In this document: positions 12,042 to 23,696 of the stretch, one piece after another
How the letters are laid out: each line of letters begins with the position of its first letter
Position numbering within the stretch: position 1 is the stretch's first letter
Origin: Rhizopus sp. PT2906
Taxonomy: Eukaryota > Mucoromycota > Mucoromycetes > Mucorales > Rhizopodaceae
Assembly: GCA_025529335.1 (NCBI GenBank)
Contig: JAMYHX010000345.1
Coordinates: 1 to 46,364, forward strand
Length of the DNA stretch: 46,364 nucleotides
Direction of reading: 5' to 3'
Translations under genes and position numbers: made by a program
The notes under the pieces: model-generated
What the model was told of the DNA's origin: nothing
Databases searched by the model: none
Seen by the model: the letters and a program-made list of their open reading frames with translations, nothing else

Positions 12042-15000
12042 ATGGCGACTACAACACTTCAACTCTACTGGGATCTCGCCTCATTCGACCCAAATGTGAG
12101 GCAAACCGCCGCTCAATCTCTTATAAAAACACTTGCAGACTTTCAAAAGACACATGAAGAAAACTTGGAACAGCTCAGCATTGCAGACACAGAAGAGAAA
12201 TTAGATGCTCTTTGTGCATCGGATGTATCATATGCTGTACGTCGTCTTATTCGAGGTCTCTCTTCTTCTCGACAAGGTGCTCGTCAAGGCTTTTCTCTAG
12301 CTTTAACTGAGGTAAGTTTACACACAAGTTGTAAAATGGAAAACATGTGCTGAGATCGGAACTTTTTGTATAGTTGTTAGCTATTGTCGACCTAATCTCT
12401 ACCAAACTTGTGCTTGATCTCTTGTTTAAATGGACTGAAGTGACTGGATCATTGAAAGGAGACGAAGTACGTGACATGCTCTTTGGTCGTCTCTTTGGCT
12501 TAATGTCTATTGTTGCCGCTGGCATGATCACAAGAGAATCGACCACAACTGATGACATTGTTCGCATCTTGACAAGCTTACACGAAATGGGCTCTTTAAA
12601 GTCTTACTTGGCTGAAGTGTGCCACCATGTTGTAATTAATATGCTCCCTTATGTAAGTTGGATATATTACTTTGCAGCAAAATACTCATCTTTGGCTATT
12701 CTATAGCTCAAGGATACTCAACACCAGGAAATTGCTGTTGAAAAGATAAAGGAACTCTATTTCAACGGCCCCATCAGTAACGTTGATCAGCTTAATCTTG
12801 TGATAGCACTTCAACAACTTAACAACGTTGACTTGGCCGAACAGTTTGCTAACTGGAAGAGTCAGACCATCTTGGCACCTGCCAATTTGCCTCGATTAGC
12901 ACGTATTCTTCGTGAAGCACCTGAAGATCCTCAAGAATCTACCGCAGAATGGAAGCCTCAGTTGCATTCTGTCTGGGACCCTATCTTGGACGTATACTTT
13001 CAGTCAAAGCAGCCCAAGGAAATTGCGTCTTTCCAAGAGTTTTGGATTGTGTGTGTTGACAGTAAGTTTTAAATGATACCCAACTTTTCTTTTTGCTTAA
13101 ACTGTTTCTTTGTAGATTCCATGTTTGATATTAATGCTAGCCATGGACGTAAGTTCTGGGGATTCCAACTTGTTGAAAAGGTGTTGCATCGCTTATCCCC
13201 TGAGCAAATGCCTCTCATCTTTACGGCTAACTTTATGAGAACTTTTATCAACAACCTTTCATCCGATGTTCGTTTCCTTTATAACGCTGCCAGACATACT
13301 GTAAGTCACAACTCCTTTTCTTTTTCTTGATGTGCTCACACATGTTTTCCTTATAGGCACAAGAAATTCAATCCGTTGCTGAAAAGAATAAGAAAGTTGG
13401 CTTCGCTCTTGTCACCCAATTGTTGGGTAAGCATGGTCACCAAAACTTTGACAAGATTACACGAACCAAGACTGTGGAGAACCTTCTGACGACTATGGAC
13501 GCCGAAGGAATTCAATCCTACTTAGAATACCTTGCTGAAACATTCACCAATACCCAAGAGGATGCTAGTGAAACTAGCCGTCAATGGGCATTAAACCAGA
13601 TGACACTCTTGGCAACAAATACTAAAGTACCAAAGCAGGAAGAATGGGTCATTAAGCTTGTTGAGTTCATGATGACTCACGCATTCTTTAATGTCAAAAC
13701 AGCAAGCAAGAAAAACAAGTCATCTTATTTAAGCACATTGCATAAGCCTTCGCCACCTCTTTCGGCTACTACTGTCAAACATTGTCAAGACAAATTCCAA
13801 CTTGTATTGGTTGGCCTGTCCAAGCTGTCTCCCTTAGACAATCAAAAGATTGAAGCTCTCAAGTCTCACAAGCGAGATGGATACATGAAGAATAATGAGC
13901 TTTGGGTACACAAAGTCCTTTCAATCTACCAAGCATTGGAAAAGAACAACAGCTTGACACCTCGTTTGGAGCTTGCCAAGGAAACCAAGGAGATGATTGA
14001 CAAGGCAATGAAGAAGGTTGAAAAATTGGATGCTAAAAAGGACGAAGATAACTATGAGAGCTTAGAACGTGGTTTCCAAATCTTGCTTCTTTATGTTATC
14101 ACACATGTTTGGTACAACGAAGAAGAAGGGGTATCTATCCTTTCCGAATTAATGGATTGTCATCAAAAGCTATTCGCCGAAAAGAAGAGCAAAAAGAAGA
14201 GCAAAGAAGAGCAACCTAATCCTATAGATGTCGTTGTGGACATCTTGGTCTCGTTCTTGACCAACCCATCACCTGTACTTAAAAATATTGCTGAGAGAGT
14301 GTTTGGTATCTTTTCACACAAGTTAACCAGACAATCACTTGAAATTCTGTTGAACATCTTGGCCTCAGGCGAAGACAAACAGGAAGATGACTTATTTGAT
14401 GAAGAAGATGACGAAGATGGTGAAGAGGACGATGATGTGGAAATGATTGATGCTGACGATATTGAAGAGATTGAAGATGAGGATAACGAAGACGTAGATG
14501 AAGAACTTCGTCAAAAGGTCGAAGAAGCCATGAAGGCTCAAGGTATTAATGCCGTAGATGATGAATCAGATGAAGACTTGGATGATGAAGCTATGGCAGC
14601 CTTTGATGAAAAGTTGGCCGAAGTGTTTAAGCAAAAGAAAATTGCCAAGCAAGAAAAGAACAATATGCAACAAAGCGTTGTTCATTTCAAGAACAACGTG
14701 ATGGAACTTGTAGCCATTTATGCCCGCAAGAATCCTACGAACCCTCTTGTGCTTTCCTTAATCACACCTTTGTTGAACATCATTCGTTCTACACCTGTCA
14801 AATCAGCCACGAATCAATTTGTCGAAAAGGTCGTTGCGTTCCTCAGGAACCGTTTGGCCAAATCAACCGAATATCCCAAGGATTACGCCGATGACTCCGT
14901 CTTTGATATTCTTCAGTCTGTTCATGACTTTGCCAAACACTCTACATCTAAAGAAATATCCGATATGTGCGTCCAATTGACCATCTACTTGCGAAAAGTG

Positions 15001-15501
15001 ATTCTGAGCACTGGTGCTGATTTTGAAGTAACATCTGATTTAGATAAAAAGCAAAAGGCGCGCTTAGACAAGATGCTGGCCATATATGGTGAATCATGTA
15101 AGCTGTATCTCAGCAAAAAATCAACTGCTTTCTCAGCAAGTATAATTCAACAATTAATACAGCGTTACCCTCTAAGTTCTTGGGGTCTGTTGGATACCTT
15201 AACTGCATATTTAAATCGTGAAGCATGCGCAAATAACTATAGATTAACTATGGTATGTCAATGGGTAGGCATGATCACTCAGCGTGCTGTTAGCAAGAAA
15301 CACAATGTATATGAGGAAAAATTCAAACAAATGCTGCCTCAATTGGCAGAGCCAATAAATGCAACTATAGAACAATGCCAACAAGAAAACAGCAAAATAG
15401 ACAATCAAACCAGAAAGGCATTTAACAAGCTTGTTTCCCAATTAACCAGGCTATACAATAACCTCGGAGTTGACTCTCCATTTAAACCATTGACTTCTTA
15501 A
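12042..15501 (+). CDS. POL5: POL5/MYBBP1A family nucleolar protein (DNA polymerase phi)
   Basis: Exons 12042-12311, 12374-12652, 12707-13061, 13116-13300 and 13357-15501 give 1077 aa, close to yeast Pol5. The N-terminus (LQLYWDLASFD..VRQTAAQSL, then VRRLIRGLSSSRQGARQGFSLALTELL) matches the family's first block, followed by a long helical-repeat body. A strongly acidic tract at about 14386-14630 (DEEDDEDGEEDDDVE and onward) is typical of Pol5/MYBBP1A. Despite the name, characterised members act in rRNA synthesis and 60S subunit assembly rather than as replicative polymerases. The C-terminus is helical and Lys-rich. The gene is convergent with enolase, with 98 bp between stop codons. Identification is strong. 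Confidence 0.92.
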
Positions 15502-15599
15502 TAAACTTATACACATTTAAGCCATTATTATTATAATTATTATTGAGACAACGCAAAGTTATGTGTTTATTAAGATGTTTATATGAAAGGGGATGATAT

Positions 15600-17014
15600 T
15601 TACAATTCATGAGCATTACGGAAGTTTTCACCAGCGTAGATACAGTTTTCACCCAATTCTTCTTCAATACGGAGAAGTTGGTTGTACTTGGCAAGACGTT
15701 CAGAACGGCAAGGGGCACCAGTCTTGATTTGACCAGTACGGAGACCGACGACAAGATCAGCAATGGTAGTATCTTCAGTTTCACCAGATCTGTGAGAGAC
15801 CATGACACCCCAACCGTTGGCTTGAGAGTCCTTGGCAGCTTGAATAGATTCGGTAAGGGTACCGATTTGGTTGACCTTGAGTAAGAGAGCATTACAGGCC
15901 TTCTTTTCGATAGCAGTGGCAATACGCTTGGGGTTGGTGACCAAAAGATCATCACCGACCAATTGGAACTCAGAAGAAGCGTTCAAGTGAGCCCAGTTCT
16001 CCCAATCATCTTGATCGAAAGCATCTTCAATAGAGACGACTATGGTACAAATTAGCTACTGTTTCAACTTTGCCATGTATCAATACTTACTGGGGTATTT
16101 TTGAGCAAAGGAGTTGTAGAGAGCTGTAAGTTCTTTACCATCGATCCATTCAGACTTGTCAGAGTTGGGGTTCTTGAAGTCAAGATCGTACTTGCCCTCC
16201 TTGTAGAATTCAGAGGCAGCAACGTCCATACCAATCTTGACCTTACCAGTGTAGCCAGCCTTTTCGATAGCTTGAACCAAGAGTTCGAGACCTTCTTCGT
16301 TCTTTTGGATGTTGGGAGCGAAACCACCTTCGTCACCGACATTGGTGGCGTCCAAGCCATACTTGGCCTTGATGACAGATTGGAGGTTGTGGTAGACTTC
16401 GGAACCGATCTTCATGGCTTCTCTGAAGCTCTTGGCACCAGTAGGAAGGATCATGAATTCTTGCATGGCAAGCTTGTTACCAGCATGAGAACCACCGTTG
16501 ATAACGTTGAAGGCAGGGACAGGAAGAACGAAGGGCTTCTTGGAACCAGCCAAGTCGGCAAAGTGAACATAAAGAGGAACACCCTTATCACCAGCGGCAG
16601 CCTTAGCAACGGCAAGAGAGACACCGAGAATAGCGTTGGCACCGAGCTTACCTTTGTTGGGGGTACCATCTAATTGGATGAGGAAATCATCAATTTGCTT
16701 TTGTTCAGTAACAGGAATATTGGATTCGACTAAGGCAGGACCAATGATGGTGTTGACGTTGTTGACAGCCTTGGTAACACCTAATAGAACATAAATATTT
16801 TTATATTTCTCAAAGCATTTGACACGTTACCCTTTCCCATGTATTGGGACTTGTCTCCATCACGGAGTTCAAGAGCTTCGTGAATACCAGTAGATGCGCC
16901 AGAGGGGACAGCAGCACGGAAGACACCCTTTGCGGTGGTAACTTCGACTTCAACAGTGGGGTTACCACGAGAATCGAAGATTTGACGAGCATGAACCTTG
17001 GTAACGGTAGACAT
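15600..17014 (-). CDS. ENO1: Enolase (2-phosphoglycerate dehydratase)
   Basis: Exons 17014-16831, 16780-16091 and 16039-15600 encode 437 aa, the standard enolase length. The N-terminus is MSTVTKVHARQIFDSRGNPT, with the PSGASTG loop, PAFNVINGGSHAGNKLAMQE, the metal-binding IGMDVAASEF and SIEDAFDQDDW segments, and the LLLKVNQIGTLTES signature. It interconverts 2-phosphoglycerate and phosphoenolpyruvate in cytosolic glycolysis. Codon choice looks more biased than in neighbouring genes (AAG, GGT, ACC-type codons), as expected for a highly expressed gene. A TATA-like box precedes the start, and the promoter region is shared with the divergent aldo/keto-reductase-like gene. Confidence 0.98.
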
Positions 17015-18074
17015 TTTCTTTAAAATAAAAAATTTGATAAAGAAAAAAAAAAGAAATGGAAACTGAAAGAAAAAGTGTCGAGCTTTTATATTGTATTCAT
17101 AACGCGCAACAGTCACCAAAGAAACCCATGCCGAGAATGGGAAAAAAAAGTTTTATTTGCATCAATCTATTACAAGTCCGAAGAAGTACGCGTTTCGTTT
17201 GTTGACAACTTGACGAAATGTAGTAAATAAGATCATTCTTTTTTTCAATGTATTGCTCTATGTTTATATGAATTTATGAAAGCTTCTTTTCTCTTAATTA
17301 CGATGTATCTCGATATCATCTTTATCCTTCTCTTTTTCTGGCAGGGTCACTCATCTCCAGGTGGGATGATGGTTATTATATGGCATATGATGTGTGTGCA
17401 CTATCCATCAAGATCAGAACTCCGAAAGATGACTTTAATAGCCTTTTGAAGAGAGAAAGAAAGAGAAAGAGACAGTCAAATGAAATTGTATATCTGTGTC
17501 ATATAGATTTTAAATATATGCTGTATATGTGATCAAGTATGATTTGATAGCAAAGAGGTTCAAGGTACTCACTTGTCTTTATTGATAACTGAATGACCTA
17601 AAATCCTCTTTTGTGGTCCCTTTCTGATTAAGTTGATAATGATGGGACTCAGCGATAAACAATCATTTTCAATAACCGACGTCATTGTCTCTCCCTCTCT
17701 CTTTTTCACTGTCTCTCAATATCAAAAGATTACGCTTGATAAAGCACAAAGTGAGGTTGTGTGTATGTGTGTGTGAGTGACTATCTAGACTTTCTTTTGA
17801 TCTTCTCTTTTAAACTACATCATTGCTTTAAAAATAGTAACATACATTCAATAAAGAGATAATTTCTCTCATTTCCTGTTGTTACACTCTCAATTAGCAC
17901 TGAATTACTCATAAGCATCTTGCCCCTGTCCCCTTTTATTCCCACAAACACATAAACAGGCTTGTCTACACGGCGTGTCAGTTACATTCAATCACCATTG
18001 GCTGGAATTGAAAGTTGTTTGGTAACAAAAGAGTCACAGCTAAATGGAAAAGTGACAGGGAGCACTATTTCTTC
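17015..18074. other. Divergent promoter region, enolase / aldo-keto reductase-like
   Basis: This 1.06 kb without a gene contains purine runs (GAAAGAAAGAGAAAGAGA near 17455), a CRE-like half palindrome GACGTCAT near 17680, a pyrimidine tract around 17690-17710 and a TG-rich tract near 17757. No conserved reading frame is present. It probably holds control elements for both flanking genes. Confidence 0.5.
17084..17090 (-). promoter_or_regulatory. TATA box of enolase
   Basis: TATAAAA on the minus strand lies about 70 nt upstream of the enolase ATG. A pyrimidine-poor, A-rich leader follows. The distance fits a fungal core promoter. Confidence 0.55.
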
Positions 18075-19823
18075 ATGTCAGTTTTAAAAAGTGTCATTCC
18101 AAAGACAGGCAAGATTGTCAGTCGATTAGGCTTTGGCAGTTACCGTGTCAATCAAGAAAAACACGCACAGGCATTAGTAGCCGCTATTGAAAGCGGTATT
18201 AATATCATTGACACTGCACATAACTTTGAACAAGGTAAGTTTTGCTCGAGAATTCCTTCAAAAATAGGGTCTAATAACAACGATAACTGTATAGGTGCAT
18301 CAGAAAGATGGATCGGTAATACATTAGAAAAGATGATATCAGATGGAAGAATATCCAGAGAGGTATTATATATATATATATATATATAAGAAAAGAAAAG
18401 AATGAGTTTTTTTTAAACGATAAAAAGGACGTTGCCATAGTAACTAAATCAGGCTATTTGACCTCATCGGATACTTCACTGTTCAGTCCCTCTGATTACG
18501 TTCAGTTGAATGAGAAAAGTTATCATTCAATAAGCCCAAAAGTGATTGAAAAACAGATTGAAACGTCTCTTCAAAGATTAAAGACAAATAAAATAGATAT
18601 CTTCATGATCAATGCTCCCGAACGTATGCTGATGGCGAAGAACAAGGTATATCATTATATATATATTTAAAAATAAGCATTAACTTACGAGAAGAGAGAA
18701 TAGATGTATTCAACAAACCAATTATATAAAGATCTATCTGAAAGTTTCCGCTACCTCGACAGTCTAGTATCCAGTGGCACCATTAACGGCTACGGCGTCT
18801 GTTCAAACACAATGGCATTTCCAGGAGCAGCAGATCACATTTCGTTGGAAAAGGTCATTGAATCGTGTTCGCATCCCGATCATTTTGCAGCCATCCAGGT
18901 CCCTTTTAATCTTTTTGAACGAGAAGCGATCGTACAAGAGGACAATCAAACTGTTGCTGATGTTGCCGAGAAGCATGGTATTTATGTTACGACAAACAGA
19001 CCTCTAAACGCTATTGCTAATGGTCAAATACGCGTCTTGGTGAATCATGTGTTGGGCGCTAACGGAAAGGGGCCGAGTAAGATTAGTTTATTATTGATAA
19101 TAAGTATATTCATCTTTTGCTATAGCCGAACATGAAATCATGGACAAGATGAGTCAATCTTTTGAACGAGTCGCCAAACTAGAGTCAGACATGATATCAG
19201 AACGTAATGTGTATTTTGATGCTGTATAGAATAGCTATTAATATCTTTCTTTTAGTACCCTTAGAAGAAGAAACACTTGCAGCCAAGTTTGTTTGGGGAC
19301 AAGTGCTTTCAGAAAACTTGGCAAGACTTGCTCAAAATCATTTTGCCACAAGACATTATTTGCTACACCAGGTATTGCCTGCTGTCGAAAAGGATCTTGA
19401 CTCCCTTCAAGGTTATGCAAAGGAGCTGGACGGAGAACTTGCAATGTATCAAGAATGGATAAATCAATACAAAGAGGTAAATCTAGATTAATATTATTTT
19501 CTATTCTTTATCTAATATACAACTAGAATATTTATGAATTAGCAAATCATATCATAGACTATGCATATATAGATACCCTCCGTAAGAACAATGAACTTGA
19601 CCGCATCTTGAATGCATTATGCCCTACCTTAAACACACAACAAGACCATCACTCACCCTTGACTGTTAAGATGCTACGATTCCTCTTATCACACGAACAA
19701 GTAGGCACTGTATTTACTGGTATGAGAGATCCACTCTATGTAAAGGATGCTGCCTTTGCAGTTAGTCAAGAGCCAGTTGATAATGAAAACTTACAAGATG
19801 TCTGGCAATGCCCAATTGCTTAA
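18075..19823 (+). CDS. Aldo/keto reductase-fold protein with C-terminal extension, atypical active site
   Basis: Exons 18075-18234, 18295-18362, 18428-18646, 18704-19076, 19126-19203, 19256-19476 and 19527-19823 give 471 aa. Residues about 10-270 are AKR-like: RLGFGSYRV, IDTAHNFEQGASERWIGNTL, DVAIVTKSGYL, a Q-ETSLQRL..IDIF helix-strand pair and GTINGYGVCSNT. The usual Asp (D46) and Lys (K83) are present. The position of the catalytic Tyr is Phe51, and the His region reads MINAPE (I137, N138) instead of containing His. About 195 further residues form a mostly helical extension with no recognised domain. Related NAD(P)-linked oxidoreductase-domain proteins occur in fungi and plants. Intron 2 contains a (TA)n run. 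The start is the ATG at 18075; an in-frame TTG upstream is not used. The fold is secure, the activity uncertain. Confidence 0.8.
18365..18389. repeat. (TA)n microsatellite inside an intron
   Basis: About 12 TA dinucleotides directly follow the 5' splice site of the second intron in the aldo/keto-reductase-like gene. The run is likely length-variable. Confidence 0.8.
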
Positions 19824-19908
19824 TTTAAACTCAGTGCCGCGTCATTCTTGCGATTTCCCAAACTATTTCTTTCTTTCTTGTTCTTTTTAATAAACATAAT
19901 TCTAACTG

Positions 19909-21084
19909 ATGAGTCTTTTTCCTACTGCGCAAAGAAACAATTATCTTGTTGAGTTTAATGCTGGAAAGTGTATCAGAGAAGGCACAACCATAAAGCCTGA
20001 CACAAGAAAGGGGTAAATTCAAAGAAAATAAACTAAATGAGTCAAAAGCTTATGTATTTACTTTTTAGTGTCATTTACTTGGAACAAGTAAAATAATTAC
20101 AAAAAAGAAAGAAATAAAGCATTAATACGTGAAATAGGGTGACGACCAACTATTACATTTTTATTGGAAAGAAAGAAAACATAACGTGGAACCTGAAGAC
20201 GTAAGAGACCAAAGAAAGGTATACGCATGATATTAAGAAAAATATCTATAGGATTTTATTATATTTCCTGAAGAAGCAGAATTCATCAGAGTGGAACAGT
20301 GTACGACTGGCCGCGTCTATGTGCTCAAGTTCAAATCATCAAACCAAAAGCAGTTTTATTGGATGCAAAACAAGAGTGATGAAAAGGACAGCGATATTGT
20401 ACGTCGTGTCAATCAAGTCATTGATGACCCTTCTAGTGCAGCAGAACAAAATGGTTTTGACAACAACGCTCAATCTGACTTTATGCAAATCCTTAGTGGA
20501 GGTGGGCAAGACGACTTGCCTATGAGCCAAGAGAACTTATTACAGTTTATCCAGAATGCAAGTGGATTAGGGTAAATAATAAAGAAAACACGCTTAATCT
20601 TTGAATAACAATGATATTTCTATCAGTAGCTCTTTATCTCGTCAAGCAGAGATCCTTACAAGCTCTCGATGGAATCAGTTGAAAGAAAAACTAGACCGAA
20701 TTTCAGTAGAGGAACAAGCTCAGTTGAATATAGGCGATGTCTTGAATACAGACGCAGTCAATACAATCTTGAGTGATGACGACATTCGTAATGCGCTTTT
20801 CCCATTTGTAAGCGCATCCGATTCGAGAAGAACACCAGAACAAGTACAACAATTGGTGCAAAACCAACAATTTCAAAACAGATTGCAAACTATTCATAAA
20901 GCCATTCAACAAGATGAGCTGAACAGTATACTTGAAGATTTACACGCTGAAAAGAGTAAATATTACATTATTAAAAAAGGGAGCCTGTTTTAATAACATG
21001 AATATAGATTTAAAGTCTTTCTTGAAAGCAGTTGAGGATCAAGCAAAACGAAAACATGAAGATGCAATGGAAGAAGATTTATAA
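19909..21084 (+). CDS. RPN13: 26S proteasome ubiquitin receptor Rpn13/ADRM1
   Basis: Exons 19909-20012, 20069-20087, 20138-20200, 20252-20571, 20627-20955 and 21008-21084 encode 303 aa. The N-terminal PRU domain is spread over the first four exons: YLVEFNAGKC..GTTIKPDTRKG, VIYLEQ, LLHFYWKER, FIIFPEEAEF and GRVYVLKFKSSNQKQFYWMQ. The C-terminal DEUBAD-like region has the helical pattern INIGDVLNTDAVNTIL..IRNALFP. Rpn13 binds ubiquitin through the PRU loops, docks on Rpn2 in the proteasome base and recruits the deubiquitinase Uch37/UCHL5 via DEUBAD. Exon 2 is a 19-nt microexon. The start lies 85 bp after the stop of the preceding gene on the same strand, so its promoter must be very short or overlap that gene's 3' end. 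Confidence 0.93.
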
Positions 21085-21269
21085 AATGTCACAAGAATAA
21101 AAATGACCAAACAACACTTTTCTTTTAAAAGTTCAGTGTATCTACTCTTGTGTTTATTATTATTCTTTGTCTTTATGTAGACCCAATCTTTACTAGGTCC
21201 TTGGCGTAAAGAGGTTCTGTAAAGACATTTATAAAGAAAAGAAAAAAAAAAAAGATTTTTTACTGAGTT

Positions 21270-22659
21270 TTAACGGCGATGATAACGTTGACGTGCTTGT
21301 TGAACTTCGTCATAGCTTTTAACTCTTCTTGACCTGTATTGACGTATCCTTTCGTATTTATAAATCAAGTTTCCAATATCTTTAGCAACAACGAATAAGC
21401 ATCCTCCCAAAACATTGCGCTGAAATGTTTCTGGAAAATAGTGTCTAATCCACTTTGATTTATAGAGTAATCCACCTATTAGGCTGCTGAATGTAGGCCA
21501 TAATAAAGCGCTAATGAGAGATAGACCTATGCTGCCCCCACGGCCATTGATCATTTCCAGTTCGAGATTTCTTTCTCTATCGGATATGTTTTCTTCTCCA
21601 CTTATGGATGATCGTCTTCTGCTGAATATGTTGCTGTTGGCACTGTTGGTAATGATAGAAGGCTCTTGTAATGAAAGTGACCTTGTAATATATCGTTGAG
21701 TCAGTGTGTATGCATTTCTATAAAATACACTATTTAAATAGTGTTAAACCATTTTAGTCAGCCATATATGATATAAAAGGTACATACCAAATCCAGGGTA
21801 TCACGCCAAATGTTAATGCAGCAGGTGAGACAGATGACCTAAACCAGCCGCCCTCGGGACGGTAACCGATAGCTCGTATGAAGGATGCCGCAGCGACTGG
21901 CAAAATAAAGTCTCCCCAACGTGTCTTGGTTGAAATGAGTGTTATAGGTATCAATGGTAATCCAATCCAAGTTTTCCAAGTCCAACTGTTCGGATTGCCA
22001 ATCAATCGTTCCCCTTCTTTTTGACCAAACATGACCATGATAGAATAAGCTCCATATGTTGTGCAGGTGATCAATATCGAGCAGCCTACGCCAAGAACGG
22101 TGATATAGGGCGCACTTGTTCGAACAAGTGAATCCATTAATGTTAATAAGGCTAGTGTAATACTGTTTCGTTGTGCAAGATGATACTCGGCTGAACATTG
22201 TGGACAGCGTACCTATGATCATTTTTGTTACTATTTTATTTGTTACGATAACTAACGCCTTACTGTCTTTGTAGGTGATGCCTTTTGATTTTCTGCAATC
22301 CAGTCCAAGAGACAAGATTGGTGTGCTTCCAAGGAACATTGACAAGGCTTAACCCATTTTCCTTGCGAATCCGAATTGTCTCCAAAACAGATCCAGCAAC
22401 GACGTTCTGAAGCAGCTGTCATGTGTGTATGTGGTAATGGCCTTGAGGCTAATATTGTGGATGAATCTGAAGAAGAATTAGAGTGAGCACTATTGTTGCT
22501 ACTAGTAGTCATATTGCTGTGAACAGAAGTATTATCTTCCTCGTTTAAGCTATGGTCAATGTTGTTGACAGTATCAAGCATTTCTTGTTCAATGGGTCTT
22601 GTAGTTCTGGGAAACCTAAAATGAGACATACGAAAGAAGAATGTGTTGCGGAGATGCAT
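21270..22659 (-). CDS. RING-CH (MARCH-type) membrane E3 ubiquitin ligase
   Basis: Exons 22659-22264, 22212-21788 and 21729-21270 give 426 aa. A Ser/Asn/Thr-rich N-terminus is followed by a C4HC3 RING-CH finger: RRCWICFG, then KPCQCSLEAHQSCLLDWI and, across intron 1, VRCPQC. Next come several hydrophobic segments (APYITVLGVGCSILITCTTYG, IGLPLIPITLI, SVSPAALTFGVIPWI and, in exon 3, two more around ISALLWPTFSSLIGGLLY and NVLGGCLFVVAKDIG). This arrangement matches MARCH5-like ligases of mitochondrial or endomembranes; which membrane cannot be read from sequence. Intron 2 starts with GTATGT and is 58 nt; retaining it would stop translation within about ten codons and remove the last membrane segments. 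An alternative start is the in-frame ATG at 22629. The gene is convergent with RPN13, with 185 bp between stops. Confidence 0.85.
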
Positions 22660-23696
22660 TGACTTTTTTTGGGGCCTAGCGCGATTTTATTCATGAAAAA
22701 TGGATAATGAAAATGGGGAACATGGCAACTTGAACTCTTCCTTTAACCAACAATTTATCGAGATGGTATAATTAATATTCCATTACTTCACACGTAATCG
22801 TTACTTTCAAGAATGCATAAAAAATGATTTTTTGTTTCATAAAGAACGCAGCTATCTGAACAATCAACATGAATAATATTGACAACATTTCACTGAATAC
22901 AATGTTAAATCATGTTGTGTAAAACGAAAAGATCATTGAAACATAAGCATTATTAGTCTATTCAACTAATAGATAGAACTATGTAAAGAGCAATGCTTAA
23001 CAATCTAAACGCTGTTGTCTGTAGAAATCATCTTTATGAGCCTACAAAAAAACATGCCTTGGCTTCTTACATAGATCCAATGTTTGCCCAAAAAGAGCTA
23101 CTCCAAGTAACTTGAGATAGAATTGATTATTATTTTTAAGCTTGCAACTTATTCTCTTTCTGTTTAGAACATGTTTGGCCAAACTTATCCATTGAAATTG
23201 TGTCCTCAATGTCCAGTGAATAATATAGTCGATTTGGTACAAACAAGACAAGCTTCTTTTGTCAAGTACTAGTTATCGTTCTTTAAAAATATTGCTGGAG
23301 CAGAGACGTGCTGCAAGCATGAGGAGAATTCTCGCTGATTATAAAAGGAATTTGACATTAACCTGAGACCATCCGAGTTGTCTCGCCATCAAGCCCAAGA
23401 TGTTAAAGTTTAAATAAATTTCATTAGCTGTGAAAGACTCAGTAGCGAACGTTTGAGTAGAAGGGGGAAAATGAAACAGTCACATATTAACGTCATCGTG
23501 TGGTTCGTACGGCTTTTTCTTCCTTTTTTTTTATTTGTGTGTGATATAAGCGTATATTGAGTTATACGCGACTTAATTAATAGAGAGGGACAGCTAATAA
23601 TAAAGGTAAAACGATAGTTTATTAGACCTTTTATGACATGTGCACATCAATCTTTTGTTTGTAACAGACATTGAGTTCATAAATACACATTTCAGC
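22660..23696. other. Intergenic region between RING-CH E3 and RPB7
   Basis: About 1 kb of AT-rich sequence between divergent genes. Only short interrupted frames occur (the longest is about 70 codons on the minus strand near 23042-23251) and none resembles a known protein. It presumably carries both promoters. Confidence 0.5.

Noticed and set aside
16101..16673. 190-codon plus-strand frame opposite enolase
   Set aside because: It is the exact antisense of enolase exon 2, a strongly codon-biased gene; such bias commonly leaves the opposite frame open. It has no resemblance to a known protein.
18015..18074. Upstream in-frame extension of the aldo/keto-reductase-like gene
   Set aside because: It begins at TTG, not ATG, and the added residues do not belong to the barrel; the ATG at 18075 places the first strand correctly.
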